This document shows, piece by piece, positions 34,021 to 41,821 of a stretch of DNA of 64,000 nt; the stretch's first letter is position 1; each line of letters begins with the position of its first letter. Origin of the DNA: Mucilaginibacter flavidus (GTDB lineage Bacteria; Bacteroidota; Bacteroidia; Sphingobacteriales; Sphingobacteriaceae); contig NZ_JAMXOE010000013.1 of NCBI RefSeq assembly GCF_024055575.1, positions 108,042 through 172,041 on the forward strand, in the 5' to 3' direction. A program made the position numbers and the translations under genes. Below the pieces are notes generated by a model. The model was not told the DNA's origin and ran no database searches. It was given only the letters and a program-made list of their open reading frames with translations.

Positions 34021-34806
34021 CTAACTTATGATTGTAGGTTCCAATATCTTTTCTGCAATTGCGCCGCTTTCAACCGATACCTGGTAAACCTTGCTTTTGG
34101 CATCGCTGGCGAGTACTTTGGCTATCGCTGTTCCTTCAAAATAGAGGCCTGCGTTTTCATCAAGGCCGTAACCTGGTTTTATATCGCCCTTTAAAACCAT
34201 ATCCTGGTAGGTGGTTGCGCGTGTAGGCGACGAATGGTAATGCGGGCTTACACTGCCTTTTAAAAACCCGAGGCTTTTAACGCTGCTTAAAGCTTTGGGC
34301 CGCGAGTCGGAAAGGCCCTCATGAAACCAGCATATTGCCCCGGCGCTTGAGCCTGTTAAAACAATACCCTTCTCCCAGGCTGTTTTTAATATTTTATCGA
34401 TTCCATGTGCCTGCCAGAGGGCAATCATATCCAGGATGTTGCCACCCGGTACTAAAATGGCATCAGCAGCCAGCAGCGATTCTTCGAAGGATATTTTTTG
34501 CGTGGACGATTCGATGAATACCTTTTGCACGTATGGCTCGGTAGAAAACTTTTTAAGGTTATCGAGCATGTAATTGATGTATCCCTGGTTATCTCCCGAT
34601 GCCGTTGGCAACACGCAAATCTTCGGTTTTTCCTTGCCGGTTAACCCAATCAGGTACTTAATCCATGGCGGACCGTAAGCGCCACCCGTAACCAATATCT
34701 TTTTTAATGGCTTTGGGTTTGATGAGGCGGCTGCCAACATATTACAGGAAAACGATAGCCCGGCCAATGCGATGGCAGATTGAGTGATGAATTTTCTGCG
34801 TATCAT
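34021..34806 (-). CDS. Secreted S51-family (dipeptidase E/cyanophycinase-like) peptidase
   Basis: 261 residues. The N-terminus MIRRKFITQSAIALAGLSF has a twin-arginine-like export signal. S51 fold: VTGGAYG, CVLPTASG (about 65), VPGGN (about 119), and the nucleophile elbow GSSAGAICWF (about 152), followed by FLKGSVSPHYHS. Family enzymes cleave aspartyl dipeptides or cyanophycin. Here export to the periplasm or outside is predicted. Confidence 0.88.
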   Translation of the reverse strand: MIRRKFITQSAIALAGLSFSCNMLAAASSNPKPLKKILVTGGAYGPPWIKYLIGLTGKEKPKICVLPTASGDNQGYINYMLDNLKKFSTEPYVQKVFIESSTQKISFEESLLAADAILVPGGNILDMIALWQAHGIDKILKTAWEKGIVLTGSSAGAICWFHEGLSDSRPKALSSVKSLGFLKGSVSPHYHSSPTRATTYQDMVLKGDIKPGYGLDENAGLYFEGTAIAKVLASDAKSKVYQVSVESGAIAEKILEPTIIS

Positions 34807-34952
34807 GTTTTAAAGATAGTCCGAAAGTCGGAAAAGTCCGGAAAGTCAGTAAATAAAAAGCGTTCTTTTCGATATATTTGATAAATCGATCATGATTTGA
34901 AGGCAACCCTAATGCCTCGCAGTTCAAACTTTTAATTAAACTCTTTTTACAG

Positions 34953-35471
34953 ATGAAAAAATTAACACTTTTAACCGTGGGCCTGCTTTTTGGCCTTTGC
35001 GCATTAGGGCAACAGGTAACAACAGACATTTTTACTGCAACCGCTCCCTCCGGGGCGGCCAAACTTACCGGGCAGGCCTTACAGGATTACGTTCATAGTA
35101 ACTACAAAAAGACACTTGTGCCATCAAACCAGGAGGATACCTATCTTGCTGACGGAGTGATCGTTTGCTTTTGGGGCCTGCCCGCAGGCACTGTAAAATC
35201 GAAGCCTTTGGAAGAAATGCAAACCCGGATGGTTGAGGTACTGCAAAAAAACAATACCGTTAACTACGCCCGCATTGAAACCATAAACAATACCCGGTTT
35301 TTAATTTATGAGTTTGAAAGCGATGGCGAGGCTTATATCAGGTATCGCTCGGATCCTAATTCAAAAGAGCAGACCCTTAATGGCATCATCCAATTCAAGG
35401 CAACCGACAAGGATAAGGCCCGCCAGGATTTAAAAGAGCTTTTGGCGAGCATGCATTTTAAAGAACAATAA
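34953..35471 (+). CDS. Secreted protein of unknown function
   Basis: 172 residues with a signal peptide (MKKLTLLTVGLLFGLCALGQ). The mature part is alpha/beta with GAAKLTGQALQDYVHSNYKK at its start and strand-rich LIYEFESDGEAYIRYRS, IIQFKATDKDKARQDLKELL near its end. No domain recognised. No lipobox. It has no operon partner; the following 730 bp hold repeats only. Confidence 0.75.
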   Translation: MKKLTLLTVGLLFGLCALGQQVTTDIFTATAPSGAAKLTGQALQDYVHSNYKKTLVPSNQEDTYLADGVIVCFWGLPAGTVKSKPLEEMQTRMVEVLQKNNTVNYARIETINNTRFLIYEFESDGEAYIRYRSDPNSKEQTLNGIIQFKATDKDKARQDLKELLASMHFKEQ

Positions 35472-35512
35472 AATGTTGATGGCTACCGCTGCTTTCAGAT
35501 AGTACGATGAGC

Positions 35513-35631
35513 TTTGGCTAAAGCCGACGGCAATGAATTGACAAGAATTTTTTCATTGCCGTCGCTTTTAAGCGAAGGAGCATAAATAATGAAGAGGGGC
35601 TTTAGCCAAAAATAAGGAAGCGACAATTTGA
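35513..35631. repeat. Palindromic element, family R1, copy C (inverted)
   Basis: TTTGGCTAAAGCCGACGG, then GACGGCAATG (35526-35535) opposite CATTGCCGTC (35554-35563), GGGCTTTAGCC, and GCGACAATTTGA at the end: the mirror of copies A and B. Confidence 0.8.
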
Positions 35632-35665
35632 AGCAAGCCTGGCTAAACATTAATCGGTGAAATCA

Positions 35666-36046
35666 AACCCAATGGTGCAATCAGATTGTCGCTTAATCAC
35701 GAAACGTTCCGATGGAACGTAAAACCTCTTCGTGAATTTTTCTACCGACGAAGTGCTCCTATGGAGCACACTGCAGCTTCGTCCCGATGGGCAATGTCAT
35801 TAAGTTAAGGAAACCAAAGCGTAAAGCCCCCTCTAAATCTCCCCCGGTTGGGGAGACTTTAGCTTCGCCCGCGTTTAATTTTTTTCAAGTCCTCCCTAGC
35901 GGGGAGGATTTAGGTGGGGCTAATTCCCTTAACTTAATGACATTGCCCTTAGGGACGTTTGGTCGGTAGAAAAAAATTAATGAATTGATAGTGTTCCGTT
36001 AGGAACACATGGTGATATGCGACAATTTGATTTACGCCCACCCCAG
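35666..36046. repeat. Nested palindromic element flanked by 12-bp direct repeats
   Basis: The outer ends AATCAGATTGTCGC (from 35679) and GCGACAATTTGATT (36019-36032) enclose AATTTTTCTACCGAC (35735-35749) opposite GTCGGTAGAAAAAAATT (35962-35978), then 22-base arms 35789-35810 and 35927-35948 (perfect), then the R6 copy at 35825-35921. TCGGTGAAATCA occurs just outside on both sides (35654-35665 and 36047-36058). Confidence 0.75.
35825..35921. repeat. Palindromic repeat, family R6, copy 2 (inner unit of the nested element)
   Basis: AGCCCCCTCTAAATCTCCCC at the left faces GGGGAGGATTTAGGTGGGGC at the right; a close inverted relative of 4604-4699. Confidence 0.82.
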
Positions 36047-36104
36047 TCGGTGAAATCACTTTAATATAGTATATTTACAAAAAGCAAATTGCCATATTGG
36101 CACA

Positions 36105-36112
36105 TAAATTTG
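36105..36112 (+). promoter_or_regulatory. -7 box TAAATTTG upstream of the LemA gene
   Basis: Exact TAnnTTTG match about 90 bases before the ATG at 36202. No -33 TTG at 17-23 bases. Confidence 0.3.
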
Positions 36113-36201
36113 GTTTTGTAACAACGGTATGCGGTTTGCTATCTAATTTGTAAATATACATCCCGGCAACAGGCCGGGCTAAAATCCTAAAGAAAAAACA
36201 T

Positions 36202-36780
36202 ATGAAAAACTTACTAATAGTATTGGGCATTATCATTGTGATTGTGCTCGTTGGCTCATGCAGTTATAATGGCATTGTTAAAAAAGATGTGGTTGTGAAG
36301 GCAAAATGGTCGAATGTACAATCTGACTACCAGCGCCGCAGCGATTTGATCCCCAACCTGGTTGCTACCGTAAAAGGTGCCGCTAACTTTGAAAAAAGCA
36401 CATTGGTTGATGTTACCAACGCCCGCGCCAAAGCAACATCAATACAGGTTGACGCCAGCAAGCTGGATGCTGAACAGATACAAAAATTCCAGGCCGCACA
36501 GGGCGGGCTGAGCCAGGCACTCGGCCGGTTACTTGTAGCATCGGAAAATTACCCGGAACTGAAATCGAATGCAAACTTCATGGGCCTGCAATCGCAATTG
36601 GAAGGGACCGAAAACCGCATCAATGTTTCGCGCCGCGATTTCAATGATGCAGTGCAGGACTATAATGGCAGCGTGCGATCATTTCCTGCTGTTATTTTTG
36701 CCAAAATTTTTGGATTTAGCGAAAAATCAGGCTTTGCAGCAGATGCCGATTCACAAAAGGCGCCTAAAGTAGCATTCTAA
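36202..36780 (+). CDS. LemA-family membrane protein
   Basis: 192 residues: an N-terminal membrane helix (about 3-21), then the LemA helical bundle with NVQSDYQRRSDLIPNLVATV (about 36-55), QLEGTENRINVSRRDFNDAV and YNGSVRSFPAVIFAKIFGF. LemA proteins expose a coiled-coil domain outside and have no known enzymatic role. The gene is followed by two TPM-domain genes, the standard association of LemA in Bacteroidota. Confidence 0.93.
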   Translation: MKNLLIVLGIIIVIVLVGSCSYNGIVKKDVVVKAKWSNVQSDYQRRSDLIPNLVATVKGAANFEKSTLVDVTNARAKATSIQVDASKLDAEQIQKFQAAQGGLSQALGRLLVASENYPELKSNANFMGLQSQLEGTENRINVSRRDFNDAVQDYNGSVRSFPAVIFAKIFGFSEKSGFAADADSQKAPKVAF

Positions 36781-36868
36781 TTAGTGAAGGACTGAATTAG
36801 TGATTAGTTTTTCTTCAATCACTAATTCACACTTAAAAAACTAATGCATTCTTAAAAACAGTACCCAC

Positions 36869-37303
36869 ATGGCCGTATTTAACGACGAGGAGCAGCAGCG
36901 CATCCGCAGCGCAATTGAAAGTGCCGAGAAGAATACCTCGGGGCAGATTAGGGTTTGTATTGAAAAAACCTGTAGCGAGGATGTGCTTGATCGTTCCGCC
37001 AAATATTTTCACCAGCTGGACATGCACAAAACCCGGCTGCGCAATGGCGTGCTGATATACGTAGCCACTGTCGACCGTAAATTTGCCATTATTGGCGATG
37101 CCGGAATAAATAAAGTGGTCCCGGACAACTTTTGGGATGACACCAAAGAACAGATGTTGAACCAGTTTAAATACGGCAACCTGGTTGAAGGGATTGTTAC
37201 CGGGCTTACCATAGCCGGCGACAAACTGAAGCAATACTTTCCGCACCAAAGCGATGGCAGCAATGAAATATCAGACGATGTAGCCTTTATGGATGGCGAA
37301 TAA
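36869..37303 (+). CDS. TPM-domain protein, short form
   Basis: 144 residues, TPM_phosphatase domain without signal peptide or membrane helix at the N-terminus. Recognisable: AIESAEKNTSGQIRVCIEK, NGVLIYVATVDRKFAIIGDAGI and FKYGNLVEGIVTGLTIAGDK. It lies 88 bp after the LemA gene and 10 bp before the second TPM gene, so it is part of the same operon. Similar short TPM proteins are found with the LemA/YgcG set. Confidence 0.9.
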   Translation: MAVFNDEEQQRIRSAIESAEKNTSGQIRVCIEKTCSEDVLDRSAKYFHQLDMHKTRLRNGVLIYVATVDRKFAIIGDAGINKVVPDNFWDDTKEQMLNQFKYGNLVEGIVTGLTIAGDKLKQYFPHQSDGSNEISDDVAFMDGE

Positions 37304-37313
37304 ACATAACCCC

Positions 37314-38117
37314 ATGTTAAAAAAACTAATTTTATTTTCATCCTTGTTGTTGATCGGCTTTATAGCCTTTGCACAGCAACTCCCCCCAAAGTCGAACACG
37401 CTGGTTACCGATTATACGGGCACGCTTCGCGACCAGGAAAAGGGCTTGCTTGAGCGCAAGCTTGTTACTTTTGCCGACTCAACCTCGACACAAATTGCGG
37501 TGGTAATTATTAAGTCGGTCGGCGATTATGATATTAACGACTATGGCCAAAAACTGGGCCGCGCCTGGGGCATAGGCGAAAAAGGCAAAAATAATGGCAT
37601 CCTGGTTTTGGTAGCCCTTATTGACCATAAAGTTGCTATACAAACAGGCTTTGGCGCTGAGGGCGCAGTAACAGACCTTGCCACACACGAGATTATTACC
37701 AATGATATCGTCCCCCGGTTTAAGCAACAGGATTATTATGGAGGCCTTGATGCAGGCACCACGAAGCTGATGCAGTACATGAAAGGCGAGTACAAGGCTA
37801 CCAAAAAAGTGAAAGGCGACGATGGCGGCGGCTTCCCAATTGGGCTTGTTGTAGTTATTGTAATTGTAATACTTGTTATCGTTTTCAGTAAACGAGGCGG
37901 AGGTGGTGGCCATATTATTGGCAGCCGCGGTGGCGCAAGTCCGTTCTGGTGGTTTTTAGGTGGCGCCTTGCTTGGGCGCGGTAGCGGCGGCTGGGGCGGT
38001 TTTAGCGATTCCGGCGGCGGCTTTGGTGGTGGCTCATCAGGCGGCGACAGCGGCGGTGGTTTCGGCGGCTTTGGCGGCGGTGACTTCGGCGGCGGCGGCT
38101 CGAGCGGTAGCTGGTAA
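37314..38117 (+). CDS. TPM-domain membrane protein with Gly-rich tail (YgcG-like)
   Basis: 267 residues from the ATG at 37314. Signal peptide (ends FAQQLPP), TPM_phosphatase domain (about 30-150; VTDYTGTLRDQEKGLLERKL, NGILVLVALIDHKVAIQTGF), one membrane helix at about 181-197, and a C-terminal tail of about 70 residues made mostly of Gly and Ser with FGGGDFGGGGSSG. The tail is typical of the family and probably exposed. Third gene of the LemA operon. Confidence 0.92.
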   Translation: MLKKLILFSSLLLIGFIAFAQQLPPKSNTLVTDYTGTLRDQEKGLLERKLVTFADSTSTQIAVVIIKSVGDYDINDYGQKLGRAWGIGEKGKNNGILVLVALIDHKVAIQTGFGAEGAVTDLATHEIITNDIVPRFKQQDYYGGLDAGTTKLMQYMKGEYKATKKVKGDDGGGFPIGLVVVIVIVILVIVFSKRGGGGGHIIGSRGGASPFWWFLGGALLGRGSGGWGGFSDSGGGFGGGSSGGDSGGGFGGFGGGDFGGGGSSGSW

Positions 38118-38228
38118 TTCAGTTGGCAGTTTTGAGTGGGCAGTAGGCAGTAAAAGAACCACAGGTGTAGACGCAATGCCGACATTGATTGTGTTAAATG
38201 AAAATACTGAAACAGCGGCGCGAAATTT

Positions 38229-38633
38229 ATGTACAAGGAAAGCTTTATAGATAACGAAATCCGCAAACTTGCGCTTATTTTTGCCCGGTTGATGGGGCTA
38301 AAGGCCGATGGAAAAGCTGATGAATTTGTACAGCTTGCTGATAGCACGCTTTTAAGCGAGTATAATATCGATTGGGACGAATTGCCGGGTATGCCTTTAA
38401 ATGATTTTGAGGCGCTGCTGCAAAATAGCAATTACAACGCCGATAAGCTTGATGTGCTGGCACAAATTTTATACCTGCGCGCTGAACCCTTTGATGCCAG
38501 CGATAAAACGTTAGTCTGCCTCCAAAAAGTGCTGCTTATTTTTGACATGCTCGAGAAAAAATACCACGGGCAATCGCTCGGTAACATTAACAAAAGAAAT
38601 TTTATCAATCAATATCTGCATAACAATTCATGA
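38229..38633 (+). CDS. Small helical protein of unknown function, upstream of a NUDIX gene
   Basis: 134 residues, mostly alpha-helical, acidic, without signal peptide or membrane segment. Features: NEIRKLALIFARLMGLKADG, DELPGMPLNDFEALLQN, then VCLQKVLLIFDMLEKKYHGQ. I do not recognise a domain. The stop overlaps the NUDIX start by four bases (ATGA), so the two are translationally coupled and probably act together. Confidence 0.8.
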   Translation: MYKESFIDNEIRKLALIFARLMGLKADGKADEFVQLADSTLLSEYNIDWDELPGMPLNDFEALLQNSNYNADKLDVLAQILYLRAEPFDASDKTLVCLQKVLLIFDMLEKKYHGQSLGNINKRNFINQYLHNNS

Positions 38634-39175
38634 AGGACCTTAGGTGGAAAAAATTATCCTCCCATTATTTACACAAAGGCCCCTGGGCCACCCTGCGCAG
38701 CGATCGTTGCGAAATGCCTGACGGGCGAATAGTTGAAGACTACTACGTTTTAGAGTACCCCAATTGGGTAAATGCCGTTGCCATTACCGACGACAACAAG
38801 ATTTTAATGGTACAGCAATACCGCCATGCTGCGGAGATCGTATCGATAGAATTACCTGGCGGGGTTATAGAGGCAGGCGAAAGCCCGGAAGCTGGCCTGA
38901 AACGCGAACTGCTGGAAGAAACCGGTTACCAGTTTGACGATTTTGAGCTGCTGTGTGTTACCTACGCCAACCCATCCACCGCAAATAATTATACATCGTG
39001 CTACCTGGCACGGGGCGGCCGCAAAGTGCAGGACCAATCGCTTGATGAACACGAAGAACTTATAGTTGAAACTTTTACTATCGATGAAGTAAAGCAATTG
39101 CTGGCCGAAAACAAAATAGCCCAGGCACTGCATTGCACCGGGCTTTTTTATGCTTTTGAAAAATTGAAAAGTTAA
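38630..39175 (+). CDS. NUDIX hydrolase (ADP-ribose pyrophosphatase-like)
   Basis: 181 residues with a complete Nudix box, GGVIEAGESPEAGLKRELLE then ETGY (about 79-102), satisfying GX5EX7REUXEEXGU. The N-terminal strands (LRSDRCEMPDGRIVEDYYVL) match the ADP-ribose/NDP-sugar pyrophosphatase branch. It hydrolyses a nucleoside diphosphate linked to a sugar or similar. Coupled with the small gene upstream. Confidence 0.92.
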   Translation: MKDLRWKKLSSHYLHKGPWATLRSDRCEMPDGRIVEDYYVLEYPNWVNAVAITDDNKILMVQQYRHAAEIVSIELPGGVIEAGESPEAGLKRELLEETGYQFDDFELLCVTYANPSTANNYTSCYLARGGRKVQDQSLDEHEELIVETFTIDEVKQLLAENKIAQALHCTGLFYAFEKLKS

Positions 39176-39187
39176 GGCGAGTGGCTA

Positions 39188-39220
39188 AGATTTGTCAACT
39201 TTTTGAAAGTTGACAAATCT
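39188..39220. terminator. Perfect hairpin between convergent genes
   Basis: AGATTTGTCAACTTT (39188-39202) and AAAGTTGACAAATCT (39206-39220) pair perfectly around a three-base loop. It lies between the convergent NUDIX and NHL genes and probably serves both transcripts. Confidence 0.6.
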
Positions 39221-39286
39221 CTTCATTATCAAATCCTTTCATCCGCACATCTTCGTATTTGCATCCCGCACGTGGGGGCACTTCAA

Positions 39287-40690
39287 CTAAGGCTTTTTCA
39301 CCACCGTTAACTTCCTGATGCAATTATTGTCCTGGTCGGCTACATAAATGTTTCCTGATGCATCAACGGCTATCCCCTGCGGATTGCTGAACAGGGCTGT
39401 TGCACCGTCGCCGTTTGTAAAGCCCGATACATTTAATGTGCCGGCTAAAATATACAATACGTTTGCGGTAGTGCATTCAATTATGCGCCCGCCTTCATCG
39501 GCTATAAAAATATTACCCTGGCTATCCAGCGCTAATGCCGATGGGAAGTTGAGCAGCGTTGTTTGCGTCGGACCGCCTGCTATTGTGGTTACTACACCGG
39601 CAGACGTAATTTTACGGATGGCTGAGTTGCCTTGGTCGGCCACATAAACATTTCCGGCTGCATCAACTGCCACGCCGTTGGGCGTATCAAACGCAGCTGC
39701 CGTTCCTGTTGCGTTTACATAGCCTGCGGTTTTAACCCCGGCAAGCGTAGTTACCACGCCGGCGCTGGTGATTTTGCGGATAGCGTTATTGCCCCGGTCG
39801 GCTACGTAAATATTACCCGAAGCATCAATTGCCAGGCCGGCCGGGTTGTTAAACTGGCTGGCTGTGCCGGTGGCATTTACAAAGCCCGCGGTACCGCTGC
39901 CTGCAAAAGTGCTTACGACACCACCCGCTGTTATTTTACGGATTACGTTATTACCAAAATCGGCCACATAAATATTACCTGCGCCGTCTGCAACTATCCC
40001 CTGCGGGCCGTAAAATTCTGCATCAGCAGCGGCGCCTTCGGTATAGCCGAGCGTGCCTTTACCGGCAAATGCACTAACCGTGCCGCCAGGATTTACAAAA
40101 CGGATGCGGTTATTAAATGAATCAGCCACATAAATATTGCCTGCGGCATCCACGGCAACACCGCCCGGGTTGTTGAACTGTGCTGCAGTACCCAACCCGT
40201 TATTATATCCTGCAGTGCCGCTACCTGCAAGTGTCGAAACCGTAGTAACCAGCCCGCTAAGCGCTGAGGCGGTAGTAAATTGCACCGCCGCGCCGTATGC
40301 CGTCCCGCTGCTGTTGCTGGCGTAGGCCCTTGCGTAGTAAGTTGTAGCCGCAGTTAGTCCGGTTAGTGCGCAGGAAACCTGGGCGGGCAGCGCCGATAGG
40401 TTATTCAAATCGGCGGCCACTTTGGTATCAGCCGTAGTTGGCGTTTTGTTGGTGGCGCTGTAGCAAACACCTGCAGTAGTCACAACACTGGTGCCGGCAT
40501 CTGTTATGCTGCCACCGCTCTGCGCCGTCGTCGACGTTAAGTTGATAATTAATGCGTCGGTGGTAATGGTGGGTAATGTTGTAGTAGACGTTGTGGTTGT
40601 GGTGCTGCTTTTTTTACAGCTGTTAAATAGCAACGCAATCGAGATGAACAAGGCAGGCAAAAGCACTTTGCCGAAATAGGGGGTTTTCAT
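39287..40690 (-). CDS. NHL-repeat beta-propeller lipoprotein
   Basis: 467 residues. A lipobox (LLFNSCKK, Cys about 25) predicts an outer-membrane or periplasmic lipoprotein. A Thr-rich linker and a fibronectin III/Ig-like domain (about 45-140; TYYARAYASNSSGTAYG) precede six NHL repeats of the type GVAVDAAGNIYVADSFNNRI (about 150-460), forming a propeller. NHL propellers bind proteins or peptides, or carry ligand binding. The DNA repeats inside reflect the protein repeats. Confidence 0.9.
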   Translation of the reverse strand: MKTPYFGKVLLPALFISIALLFNSCKKSSTTTTTSTTTLPTITTDALIINLTSTTAQSGGSITDAGTSVVTTAGVCYSATNKTPTTADTKVAADLNNLSALPAQVSCALTGLTAATTYYARAYASNSSGTAYGAAVQFTTASALSGLVTTVSTLAGSGTAGYNNGLGTAAQFNNPGGVAVDAAGNIYVADSFNNRIRFVNPGGTVSAFAGKGTLGYTEGAAADAEFYGPQGIVADGAGNIYVADFGNNVIRKITAGGVVSTFAGSGTAGFVNATGTASQFNNPAGLAIDASGNIYVADRGNNAIRKITSAGVVTTLAGVKTAGYVNATGTAAAFDTPNGVAVDAAGNVYVADQGNSAIRKITSAGVVTTIAGGPTQTTLLNFPSALALDSQGNIFIADEGGRIIECTTANVLYILAGTLNVSGFTNGDGATALFSNPQGIAVDASGNIYVADQDNNCIRKLTVVKKP

Positions 40691-40849
40691 GCAAATAAGA
40701 TTAAAAGGGTGTAAATGTTTAATTCATGCAGCTTACGCTATAGTATTCGTTATTTAACTGCAAGTATATTAATTGTATTATGGATGTGTAAAAATTTAAC
40801 AAATATTAACAAGGGGGAGGGGAAAGGAAATGCGGAATGGCGTTGTCAC

Positions 40850-41016
40850 ACAGGCCTGTGACTGGTGCCGGTGAATTGCGGACGTTCGGGCTTTTAGATT
40901 TTTCTTTTATTAAGATTCCGGAAAGAATACTTACCTATCAGGGAGAGCAGCTATATAATTAGTTTCAAACACTCAGCTCCAACGGGGCGGCAATCCTTCA
41001 GCACAGACCTATGCCA
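40850..41016. repeat. Degraded R5-type palindromic repeat
   Basis: CACAGGCCTGTGACTGGTGC and, at the far end, GGGGCGGCAATCCTTCAGCA with CACAGACCT: an eroded version of the copies at 8293 and 49422. It fills the centre of the 351-bp gap 40691-41041, in which nothing else was seen. Confidence 0.5.
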
Positions 41017-41041
41017 GACGCGGCTCTAAATTCTGTCTCCC

Positions 41042-41761
41042 TTAAAACTTCGCTTCTCTTCTCACCACCTGCGGCTCCAAATAGAGTTCGTGTGTAAAAA
41101 GTTGCTTTACCTTTTCGGCAACCTCATTGCGGTTAACGGTTTGGGCGTTGCGGCGGCAGTTGCGGTAGTGCTCGCGCGAAATTTTTTCGGCAAGCTCACC
41201 CAGGGTTTTTACCTGCATTTCTTTGCCGAATTTATTTGCCAATGTCAAGCCTGTTATTGCCAGCAGCGCACCTATGGCGCCAATCACCAACGAAAAATAC
41301 AAGCCAACCAGCGATGCGCCCAGTATCAGCGAAAGTGTAAAAACAATAGTGGGCTTTGGGGCCAGAAGCTTCATTTTAAAGCCTAGCTCATTTTCAATTT
41401 CGGCAATTACCTGTAGGCGGGTATCACGGGGGAAAATGTCACAAAGTTTGGTTTGTGGCTTAATAAACTCTTTGTTCACATCAACAGATACGTTGATGGC
41501 GTTGCGCAGCATGTAAAATGCGTGCTGGGTGGTACAGTAATTATCAGATTGCCTGTCCTTAAGCTTTTTAACCACGGAATCGCACAGGTTGCCGAAGGTT
41601 TTAACATGGTCCAGGTCTGCCTGTTCAAACCTGATATCGAACGAACGTTGGATCTTCAACAGCACATCATCAATATCCGCAGGGTCAACATTATGTAAAT
41701 TGATGACCTGGTTGTCGTTTTTAAAGTTAATTTTCAAAACAAATTCACTAAGTGAAACCAT
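41042..41761 (-). CDS. Uncharacterised membrane protein with acyl-carrier-like N-terminal regions
   Basis: 239 residues. Two acyl-carrier-like helical segments (about 25-70, DVLLKIQRSFDIRFEQADLD; about 85-130, FPRDTRLQVIAEIENELGFK) without the DSL serine, then two membrane helices (about 139-177) and a charged C-terminus. Similar proteins of unknown role are common in Bacteroidota. It is probably transcribed alone; carB lies 60 bases upstream on the same strand. Confidence 0.7.
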   Translation of the reverse strand: MVSLSEFVLKINFKNDNQVINLHNVDPADIDDVLLKIQRSFDIRFEQADLDHVKTFGNLCDSVVKKLKDRQSDNYCTTQHAFYMLRNAINVSVDVNKEFIKPQTKLCDIFPRDTRLQVIAEIENELGFKMKLLAPKPTIVFTLSLILGASLVGLYFSLVIGAIGALLAITGLTLANKFGKEMQVKTLGELAEKISREHYRNCRRNAQTVNRNEVAEKVKQLFTHELYLEPQVVRREAKF

Positions 41762-41821
41762 AGCTTACCGGAACCTGTTTTGGCGCCGGTAAACTTTAAT
41801 CCTGATAGCTAAAATAAGCTG

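Noticed and set aside
35787..35969. 60-codon frame in the nested repeat
   Set aside because: Lies entirely within palindromic arms (R6 and the surrounding 22-base arms).
39320..40200. Regularly spaced similar DNA segments that could suggest a CRISPR array
   Set aside because: They are in frame with the NHL protein repeats, have unequal identity and no unique spacers.
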